Source of the DNA: Chloroflexota bacterium
GTDB lineage: Bacteria; Chloroflexota; Dormibacteria; Dormibacterales; Dormibacteraceae
Reading direction: 5' to 3'
DNA length: 6,278 nt
Assembly: GCA_005880345.1 (NCBI GenBank)
Contig: VBGE01000077.1
Coordinates: 1 to 6,278, forward strand
Shown here in pieces: positions 1 to 5,614 of this stretch. The notes beneath the pieces are model-generated. The model made no database searches and was not told the DNA's origin. It worked only from the letters and a program-made list of their open reading frames with translations. Every line of letters starts with the position of its first letter. Position 1 is the stretch's first letter. A program made the translations under genes and the position numbers.

Positions 1-1
1 C

Positions 2-352
2 CTCTCCACCCTCGCGGCCGACCCGGCCGCGAGCGAGAAGCTGCTCATCGCGGCCCGCCTCGAGTCGCGGGATGCCCATGCCGGCCTGGTGTTGACGGGT
101 GATCAGATCGTGACGTCGAGGGCGACGCGCGATGCACTGATGCGCGAGTTTCCGGACGGTGTCTGCATCGACATGGAGACCGCGGCGCTCGCGCAGGTGG
201 CACAGCAAAACGGAGTGCCGTGGACCGCGCTGCGCGTCATATCCGACTCGGCCGACGAGAGCTTTGACCTGCGCAAGGTGATGGGGCTCGGCGTCAGCAC
301 CGCCGCCAAGCTGTTCGAGAGCATCATTCAGACCGTGGCTGACGACCTGTGA
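2..352 (+). CDS. mtnN: MTA/SAH nucleosidase family protein (C-terminal half; 5' end outside window)
   Basis: Partial gene: 116 codons are visible in frame from base 2, against about 230 for the family, so roughly the C-terminal half. Family members hydrolyse the N-glycosidic bond of 5'-methylthioadenosine, S-adenosylhomocysteine or related nucleosides in the cytoplasm, giving free base and thioribose sugar. Seen: an LTGDQIV segment (visible residues 31-37) matching the SGDxF region, then IDMETAALAQVA (56-67) with the ribose-binding Met-Glu pair (M58, E59), then RVISDSADE (78-86) with the catalytic Asp at D82. These three blocks have the order and spacing of E. coli MTAN. The stop overlaps the GTG start of the amidase gene by 4 bases (GTGA), so the two are probably translationally coupled. 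Being tied to catabolic hydrolases is unusual for a methionine-salvage enzyme; it may act on another nucleoside (inference). Family assignment is firm; the exact substrate is not. Confidence 0.85.
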   Translation, partial: LSTLAADPAASEKLLIAARLESRDAHAGLVLTGDQIVTSRATRDALMREFPDGVCIDMETAALAQVAQQNGVPWTALRVISDSADESFDLRKVMGLGVSTAAKLFESIIQTVADDL

Positions 353-1620
353 CCGACTCGTTGCGCTGGTTGCCCGCGACCGAGATTGTCGCGCGCAAGC
401 CCGATCCACAGGCCGTGGTTGCCGCGCATCTCGAGGCCATCGATCGGCATGACGGACACGTTCACGCCTACATCTACGTCGACCGCAAAGCGAGGTCGAC
501 TTCGGGCGTGACCCTGGCGGTCAAGGACAGCCAGCCGGTCGCGGGCATGCCCTACACGTATGCGACGCCATCGTGGCGCGACCGGATCGCCGAGGAGGAC
601 GCCGTGCCGGTGGCGCGAGCAAGAGCAGCGGGCATGGCCGTCCTGGGCAAGACGAACATCCCGGAGCTCGCCGCCGCGATCGGAACGACCAACACGCTGT
701 TTCCGGCGACGCAGAACCCATGGCGCGAAGGCATCACGCCTGGTGGCTCGAGCGGCGGCAGCGCTGCCGCGGTGGCGGCCGGGCTTTGCACGGTTGCGCT
801 GGGCGGTGATACCGGCGGCTCGATCCGCATCCCAGCCTCCTGCTGCGGCGTGGTCGGCCTCCGCCCCACCCCCGACCGCATCCCATGCGAGGAGGTCGAT
901 GCGACCGTCCTGCAGTCGCGCGGTCCGATGACCCGGACGGTCGCCGATGCCCGGCTCCTGTTCTCTGTTCTGAGCGCGACCCGCCCCGACGGCGCCGAGC
1001 CCAAGCGCCGGTTTCTCGTCGGGATGGCCGACACCAGCTCGCTCGGCGCGGATCCGGCCTGCCAGGCCGCGTGCCGGCGCGCGGCCGCCGCGCTGGAGAA
1101 GGCGGGCCACGAGATCGAGGAGATCCCGTGGGACCCCGAGCCCGTGACGCAGGGCTACGGCGCGGTGCGGCGCGCGAGCATGGCGAGCTTCCCGGCGGAC
1201 CTGTCGACGTTCGGGCCAGGCATTCAAAAGCTCGCCGCCGAAGGTCGGGGGCTTACCGCGATGGACTACTTCCACGCGTTTGAGAAAGCGACCGATGCGG
1301 CCAATCGCGCTGTCGGCGTTCCACTGCAGACCCGTTACGACTTTCTGCTCACTCCAACTCTGGGACTTCTCCCGATGCCCATCGATAAGGTGCCTGCCTT
1401 CCTCGGCGACGAGTGGGCGCGCTATGTGCAGTTCGTGCTGCCGGTGAGCTTCGCCCGGACGCCCGCCATCTCGATCCCAGCCGGGCTGCACGACGGGCTG
1501 CCCGTCGGCGTGCAGCTGGTCGGGCAGTTGGCTCAGGAATACGACCTCCTCGCGTTCGCCGAAGAGCTCGAGCGGATGCCCGGCTTCGGTTTTCAACGCC
1601 CCCCGCAGGTGGACGGATGA
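349..1620 (+). CDS. Amidase-signature family hydrolase
   Basis: 423 aa, a serine amidohydrolase of the amidase-signature (AS) family, cytoplasmic (no signal peptide or membrane segment). The Ser-cisSer-Lys triad is complete: K59 in AVKDSQPVAG, cis-Ser S134 in PGGSSGGSAA, and nucleophile S158 in GGDTGGSIRIP. The S134-S158 distance of 24 equals that in fatty acid amide hydrolase. Also typical are AVLGKTNIPELA (97-108), GLRPT (170-174) and the C-terminal PAISIPAGLHDGLPVGVQL. At 423 aa it is shorter than the usual 450-500. Start: the GTG at 349 lies in GTGA overlapping the upstream stop, and the downstream gene begins at ATGA overlapping this stop, so it is the middle cistron of a coupled trio. 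Its neighbour is an AtzD-family ring opener. In cyanurate degradation the AS enzyme AtzE cleaves the product of AtzD, so a role on the ring-opened ureido or carboxybiuret-like product is plausible but inferred. No AtzG-like small partner gene lies in the visible part of the operon. Substrate cannot be read from sequence. Confidence 0.93.
   Translation: MTDSLRWLPATEIVARKPDPQAVVAAHLEAIDRHDGHVHAYIYVDRKARSTSGVTLAVKDSQPVAGMPYTYATPSWRDRIAEEDAVPVARARAAGMAVLGKTNIPELAAAIGTTNTLFPATQNPWREGITPGGSSGGSAAAVAAGLCTVALGGDTGGSIRIPASCCGVVGLRPTPDRIPCEEVDATVLQSRGPMTRTVADARLLFSVLSATRPDGAEPKRRFLVGMADTSSLGADPACQAACRRAAAALEKAGHEIEEIPWDPEPVTQGYGAVRRASMASFPADLSTFGPGIQKLAAEGRGLTAMDYFHAFEKATDAANRAVGVPLQTRYDFLLTPTLGLLPMPIDKVPAFLGDEWARYVQFVLPVSFARTPAISIPAGLHDGLPVGVQLVGQLAQEYDLLAFAEELERMPGFGFQRPPQVDG
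1607..1613 (+). promoter_or_regulatory. Possible ribosome binding site of the ring-opening amidohydrolase gene
   Basis: AGGTGGA lies inside the last codons of the amidase gene, 3 bases before the ATG at 1617. It resembles AGGAGGA with one mismatch. The spacing is short, so re-initiation through the ATGA overlap may matter more. It supports the ATG at 1617 over any start further upstream in the same open frame. Confidence 0.4.
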
Positions 1621-2753
1621 AGGCTCAGCGCGTCGACATGTTCGTCTGCCCTTCGGCCACTCCTGCCGACACTTCCGGCCTGCAGCAGCTCGCCGACTCC
1701 GGCAAGATCCGGCCGGACACGCTGGTCGCGCTGGTCGGCAAGACCGAGGGCACGGGCTTTCACGACGACTGGGGTCGCGTGTGGGCCGACGTGGCGCTGC
1801 GCGACTGGACGGCCCGGTTCCTTGGCATCCCCGTGGACGAGGTGGCGAAGCAGGTTATCTTCGTCCTGTCCGGCGGCTGCCCCGGCGTGATCACGCCGCA
1901 CATCGCGGCGGTGACGCGCGAATGGGTTGACGTTCCGGACGGCGAGAGCCGGGGCGACAAGAGGCTCGTCGTCGGCAGGTCTGGATCGGAAGCGATCGCG
2001 CCGGAGGAGGTCGGGCGCATGGGCATGATCCGCAAGGTGGCCGAGGCAACCCATCGCGCGATGTCGGACGCGGGTCTGACCGATCCCAAGGACGTGCACC
2101 TGGTGATGGTCAAGGTGCCAGGGCTGACCACGGCCAGCATCCGAGACGCCGAATCGCGGGGCACGACCGTTGTCTCGCACGACCTCACCTTCGGCCCCGA
2201 AGGCGCGGGAGTGTATGCCAACGACGCAGCGGCTCTCGGCGTGGCGATGGCCCTGGGCGAGGTGCCCGAGTCATCGCTGTCGGACGATGTCGTGCGCCGC
2301 AACTGGGATCTCTATTCCGAAGTGGCGATGACGTCTTCCGGGGGCGAGAAGCGACACGGCGAGGTCGTGGTGTTCGGCAACTCGAGCGGGTCTCAGAGCC
2401 CGCTTGTGATCGGGCACTCGGTGACCAGGGACTTCATCGACGCCCAGGGGGTGCGCGACGCGCTGCGCTCGGCCGGGATCCGTTTCCAGGACGGCCTGCC
2501 CGACGAAGCTGACCTGGATCGCCTGATACACGTCTTCGCGAAGTCGGTCATCCCTGGCAGCGACCAGATTCGCGGCCGCCACATCACCCTGCTGGACGAC
2601 GCCGACGCGTATCAGATCGGGAAGGCGCTCGGCGGCATGCTGGTCGCCTCGGTCACGGGTCGCACCACCAACTACGTCAGCGGCGGTGAGCGCAACTCAC
2701 ACCAGGGCCCACCGGGGGGCAACATCGTCGCCGCGGTCGTGAGGGCCGACTAG
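1617..2753 (+). CDS. Ring-opening amidohydrolase, AtzD/TrzD/barbiturase family (divergent)
   Basis: 378 aa, close to the 355-375 of cyanuric acid hydrolase and barbiturase, which hydrolyse one C-N bond of a cyclic imide ring. The family fold is three similar domains around one active site, each giving a Ser and a Lys. Seen: domain 1 K42 (VGKTEGTG) and S85 (VLSGGCPGVITPH); domain 2 K166 (VMVKVPGLT) and S240 or S241 (AMTSSGGE); domain 3 K309 (VFAKSV) and S355 (YVSGGERNSHQGPPGG). K42 and S85 have the same numbers as in AtzD. Start: ATG at 1617 in an ATGA overlap with the amidase stop; the next residues (RVDMFVCPSATPADTSGL) match the family N-terminus, so the open frame upstream to 1413 is not used. 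Oddities against AtzD as I remember it: SGGTEG is SGGCPG; the Glu of AKAE, a metal ligand, aligns with Val311; the last SGG...HQGP loop has two extra residues. Family is sure; cyanurate or barbiturate as substrate is not. Confidence 0.93.
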   Translation: MKAQRVDMFVCPSATPADTSGLQQLADSGKIRPDTLVALVGKTEGTGFHDDWGRVWADVALRDWTARFLGIPVDEVAKQVIFVLSGGCPGVITPHIAAVTREWVDVPDGESRGDKRLVVGRSGSEAIAPEEVGRMGMIRKVAEATHRAMSDAGLTDPKDVHLVMVKVPGLTTASIRDAESRGTTVVSHDLTFGPEGAGVYANDAAALGVAMALGEVPESSLSDDVVRRNWDLYSEVAMTSSGGEKRHGEVVVFGNSSGSQSPLVIGHSVTRDFIDAQGVRDALRSAGIRFQDGLPDEADLDRLIHVFAKSVIPGSDQIRGRHITLLDDADAYQIGKALGGMLVASVTGRTTNYVSGGERNSHQGPPGGNIVAAVVRAD

Positions 2754-2766
2754 AAACATCCCTTGT

Positions 2767-2794
2767 TCGGATAGTCCGGACTATCCGAGGTTTT
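2767..2794 (+). terminator. 22-base perfect palindrome followed by TTTT; probable terminator of the plus-strand operon
   Basis: Bases 2767-2788 are a perfect inverted repeat with half-site TCGGATAGTCC. As RNA this folds to a 9-bp stem with a CCGG loop, then GG and four T (2791-2794). It begins 14 bases after the ring-opening amidohydrolase stop. The U tract is short, and none follows on the minus strand, so it suits plus-strand termination best. It could instead be a copy of a dispersed palindromic repeat, or a protein binding site, though an operator between two convergent gene ends would be odd. Confidence 0.55.
2774..2792 (+). repeat. Direct repeat, copy 1 (19 bases, inside the palindrome)
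   Basis: GTCCGGACTATCCG followed by AGGTT. The same 19 bases recur at 2816-2834 with a single difference (A to G at the fifteenth base). The start-to-start distance is 42 bases. This copy is the right part of the perfect palindrome. Confidence 0.85.
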
Positions 2795-2815
2795 GCTCCG
2801 TGAACTGCCACGTAT

Positions 2816-2834
2816 GTCCGGACTATCCGGGGTT
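2816..2834 (+). repeat. Direct repeat, copy 2 (overlaps the 3' end of the molybdopterin-subunit gene)
   Basis: GTCCGGACTATCCG followed by GGGTT. The left flank (CGTAT) resembles the left arm of copy 1 (CGGATA) with a base lost and changed, so this looks like a degenerate palindrome whose 8-base core GTCCGGAC is still symmetric. Read on the minus strand, this copy contains the last four codons of the molybdopterin-subunit gene (AAC CCC GGA TAG), so the repeat supplies its stop codon. Confidence 0.85.
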
Positions 2835-5165
2835 GAGGCTTCGAGACAGCTCGTACAGCTTTAGCGGCGAGAGCGGCATCTCTGTGATCGGCATCCCGGT
2901 CGCTTCTTCGATCGCCGAAGCCAGCACTGCACCCACCGGGATCACCCCGGCCTCCCCGGCGCCCTTCACGCCCAGCGGGTTGAGGGGCGAGGGCGTCTCG
3001 ATGTGGTCGATCTCGATGGGCGGGATCTCCGTCGCGTAAGGCATGAGGAACTCCATGAACGACGCGTTGCGCAGCTGCCCATCAGCGTCGTAAGCGAGCC
3101 GCTCGTAGAAGGCGCCGCCGATACCCTGCGCCACGCCGCCCTCGATCTGCCCCTGCAGCACCAGCGGGTTGATCACGCGCCCGCAGTCGTGGACGACCAC
3201 GTATCTCAAGATCTCGAGCCGGTATGTCTTCGGGTCGACGCGCACATACGCGGCGTGGCAGCCCGACGCCCAGGTCGATCCGGGCGGGCTGTAGTAGCCG
3301 GTGGCTTCCAGGCCGGGCTGCTCTCCCTCCTGCAGGGGAGGACCGGGCCGAGGCCTGGCCGCGAACTGGGTCGCCGCCTCGGTGCCTCCGCCAAACGCAT
3401 ACCGGACCGGGTTGGCCAGGACCGCGACCGCTGCCAGCGGCATGCCCCGATCCGGCGAGCCCTTGACGCGCACCCGACCGTCAACCAGCTCGAGGTCGTC
3501 GGGGTTGGCCTCGAGGTGCTCGGCGGCGATGTGCTTGGCCTTGCCCGCGACCATGCGCGCCGCCACGTGCATCGCGTTGCCGGCCGTGACGGCGCCGCGT
3601 GAGGCAAAGGTCCCCACTCCCCAAGGAAACCGCCGCGTGTCGCCGCTCGTCACCTCGACGTCGGCCACGTCCACCCCCAGCTCGTCAGCGACGACCTGCG
3701 CCCATACCGTCGCGTGCGCCTGGCCCTGGCTGGGAATTCCGGTCGCAGCGACGACCTTCCCCGACACGAGGACCTGCACGTGCGCACCTTCATATGGGCC
3801 GACGCCTGTGCCCTCGACGTAGATCGCCAGCCCCATGCCCACGCCGTCGCCCTCGGGCCGCGGGCCAAGCAGCACCAATGCCCGGTCCAGGAGCTCCGGA
3901 TAGTTGCCGCTGTCGTAGACAACCGTGTTGCCGTCCTGCCAGGCGACTCCGACTTCGTATGGAAAGGCGTGGGGAGGTATGAGGTTGCGCCGGCGGACCT
4001 CGATGCGGTCGAGCTTCAGCTCGGCGGCGATGGCGTCGAGCGTCCGCTCCATGACGAAGCACGCGTGCGGCCTGCCCGCGCCCCGGTAGGGTGACGTCGG
4101 CGTTGCATTCGTATACACGTCGCGAAAACGGACGCGGTAATTGGGGATGCGATACGGGCCCGGGACCTGCGCCGCCGTGATGATCGGCAGGATGATGCCG
4201 TAGGGCGTGTAGGCGCCTGCGTCGTGGATGAAGTCGTCGCTGAGCGCCACGACGCGACCTTCATCGTCGAAGCCGACCTCGACCTCGTGGACCTGACCGC
4301 GCTCCTGGTTGACGGCGGTGAAGTGCTCCTGCCGATCTTCCGTCCACTTCACCGGCCGCCCGAGCTGCATCGCCGCGTACGGGACCAGCAGCTCGTCCGG
4401 GTAGAAAAGCATGATCTTCGGCCCGAAGCCTCCACCGACATCGGGCGCGATGACCTCGACGTTTGACTCCGGCAGTCCGAACAGGACGGCCAGGCCGCCT
4501 CGGATCGATGTCGGCGATTGGGTGGAATCGAACACGGTGAGCTTGCGCTCCGCGGACAACCACCTCGCCCACACCGCGCGTCCCTCCATCGGGCTGGCGG
4601 CGCCGCGCTCGTAACGCAGGCTCAACTTCTTGCGATGAGCCGCGCCGGCCAACGCCTTGTTCACGTCGCCGACCTCCTGCACCATCTCCGCCGCGACGTT
4701 GCCTGGGACGTCGTCATGCACGAGACGCTCGGCGCGCGCCGCGACCTCGGGAGTGATCACGACCGGCAGCGGCTCGTACTCGACCTGCACCAGCTCGGCT
4801 GCATCCTCGGCCAGGTACCTGCTCTCCGCGATCACGAAGGCCACCGCCTCGCCTGCGTACCGGACGACATCGGAGGCGAGGCAGCGCTGGGTCCGGCCGT
4901 GCGTGAGATTGGGATGCGGGATGAGCAGAGGCAGATCGACGCCGCCAAAGGGCAGATCAGCCGCGGTGTACACGGCGACGACGCCGGGCATCTGGCGCGC
5001 GGCGCTCACATCGATCGAGGTGATGCGCGCATGCGCGTGCGGCGAGCGGACGAAGCAGCACTCGAGCGCGCCTTGATCGATGTCGTCCGTGAAGCGGCCG
5101 CGCCCGCGCAGCAAGCGGTCATCCTCGACCCGCTGCACCGGAGCGCCGAACCAGCGAGTCGTCAC
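2823..5165 (-). CDS. Molybdenum hydroxylase, molybdopterin-binding large subunit (xanthine dehydrogenase/CoxL family, not Form I CODH)
   Basis: 780 aa, the usual size for CoxL-type large subunits (about 770-810). It binds the molybdopterin cofactor and hydroxylates the substrate with water-derived oxygen, passing electrons to the Fe-S subunit. Seen in order: N-terminal a/b hammerhead domain (about 15-130); DSTQSPT with conserved Q216; DVGGGFGPK (242-250); PYRGAGRP (359-366) then the ME-R motif; PSQGQAHATVWAQ (478-490); and GVKGAGEAG (732-740) with the catalytic Glu at E738. Form I CO dehydrogenases carry AYxCSFR in the active-site loop; this has PYRGAGR, as in Form II and many N-heterocycle or aldehyde oxidising members. 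Start: GTG at 5165 in a GTGA overlap with the Fe-S subunit stop, and the next residues (TTRWFGAPVQRVEDDRLLRG) are the classic N-terminus. The frame stays open about 200 codons further upstream, but that stretch is a shadow of the two preceding genes. Last gene of its operon; its stop lies in a repeat. Substrate unknown; a pyrimidine-like heterocycle is suggested only by the neighbours. Confidence 0.95.
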   Translation of the reverse strand: MTTRWFGAPVQRVEDDRLLRGRGRFTDDIDQGALECCFVRSPHAHARITSIDVSAARQMPGVVAVYTAADLPFGGVDLPLLIPHPNLTHGRTQRCLASDVVRYAGEAVAFVIAESRYLAEDAAELVQVEYEPLPVVITPEVAARAERLVHDDVPGNVAAEMVQEVGDVNKALAGAAHRKKLSLRYERGAASPMEGRAVWARWLSAERKLTVFDSTQSPTSIRGGLAVLFGLPESNVEVIAPDVGGGFGPKIMLFYPDELLVPYAAMQLGRPVKWTEDRQEHFTAVNQERGQVHEVEVGFDDEGRVVALSDDFIHDAGAYTPYGIILPIITAAQVPGPYRIPNYRVRFRDVYTNATPTSPYRGAGRPHACFVMERTLDAIAAELKLDRIEVRRRNLIPPHAFPYEVGVAWQDGNTVVYDSGNYPELLDRALVLLGPRPEGDGVGMGLAIYVEGTGVGPYEGAHVQVLVSGKVVAATGIPSQGQAHATVWAQVVADELGVDVADVEVTSGDTRRFPWGVGTFASRGAVTAGNAMHVAARMVAGKAKHIAAEHLEANPDDLELVDGRVRVKGSPDRGMPLAAVAVLANPVRYAFGGGTEAATQFAARPRPGPPLQEGEQPGLEATGYYSPPGSTWASGCHAAYVRVDPKTYRLEILRYVVVHDCGRVINPLVLQGQIEGGVAQGIGGAFYERLAYDADGQLRNASFMEFLMPYATEIPPIEIDHIETPSPLNPLGVKGAGEAGVIPVGAVLASAIEEATGMPITEMPLSPLKLYELSRSLNPG

Positions 5166-5614
5166 TTGCTCAGCTCGACGGCCCGGGTCACCGCCCGGCG
5201 GATCGACGCGTAGCCCGTGCACCGGCACAGGTTGCCGGCGATGCCTTCGTCGATCTCCTGCGCGCTCGGCTTTGGATGCTGGGCCAGCAGCCCGACCACC
5301 GACATGACGAAGCCCGGCGTGCAGAAGCCGCACTGCAGCGCGTGAGATTCGTGAAAGGCCTGCTGCACGGGATGCAGCGGACCGCTGTCTCGGGCGAGGC
5401 CTTCGATCGTGGTGACGTCGTGGCCCTCGGCCTGGACCGCCAGCATCAGGCATGAGCGCACGGGCGCGCCGTCGAGGAGGACCGTGCAGCACCCGCACAC
5501 GCCGTGCTCGCACCCGACGTGCGTTCCGGTCAGGCCGAGCTCGTGGCGCAGATGGTCGGACAGCAGAAGTCGCGTGTCTGCAGGCGCGGGATGATCGACT
5601 CCGTTGACCCTCAC
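5162..5614 (-). CDS. Molybdenum hydroxylase, [2Fe-2S] small subunit (CoxS family)
   Basis: 150 aa, typical for the family (about 150-170). It carries electrons from the molybdenum centre to FAD. The N-terminal plant-ferredoxin-type cluster is bound by C35, C40, C43 and C55 (GCEHGVCGCC then RSC), and the C-terminal helical-domain cluster by C95, C98, C130 and C132 (QCGFCTPG and NLCRCTGY). All eight ligands are present, and C42 is an extra Cys at a position that is often Ala. Q94, which usually sits near the pterin, is kept. Start: GTG at 5614 in GTGA overlapping the FAD-subunit stop; no clear Shine-Dalgarno, so coupling is likely. The stop overlaps the large-subunit start by 4 bases. No twin-arginine signal is present, so the enzyme is cytoplasmic. 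The M-S-L gene order is that of coxMSL-type operons. Confidence 0.96.
   Translation of the reverse strand: MRVNGVDHPAPADTRLLLSDHLRHELGLTGTHVGCEHGVCGCCTVLLDGAPVRSCLMLAVQAEGHDVTTIEGLARDSGPLHPVQQAFHESHALQCGFCTPGFVMSVVGLLAQHPKPSAQEIDEGIAGNLCRCTGYASIRRAVTRAVELSK

Noticed and set aside
328..1596. A 422-codon open frame on the minus strand, covering almost the whole amidase gene.
   Set aside because: It is the antisense shadow of a GC-rich gene. Its translation is rich in Arg, Gly, Ala and His with no recognisable motif, while the plus-strand frame has a complete amidase signature.
1413..1616. In-frame upstream extension of the ring-opening amidohydrolase.
   Set aside because: It is an out-of-frame reading of the amidase 3' end, rich in Arg and Ala. 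The family N-terminus begins at the ATG at 1617, and K42/S85 numbering then matches AtzD.
2795..2815. Short CGTG...CACG inverted repeat between the two repeat copies.
   Set aside because: A 4-base stem with a 6-base loop is expected by chance in GC-rich DNA.
2800..3039. A 79-codon plus-strand open frame across the intergenic gap and into the molybdopterin-subunit gene.
   Set aside because: It is mostly antisense to the conserved C-terminus of the large subunit and crosses the palindromic repeat; no ribosome binding site or motif was seen.
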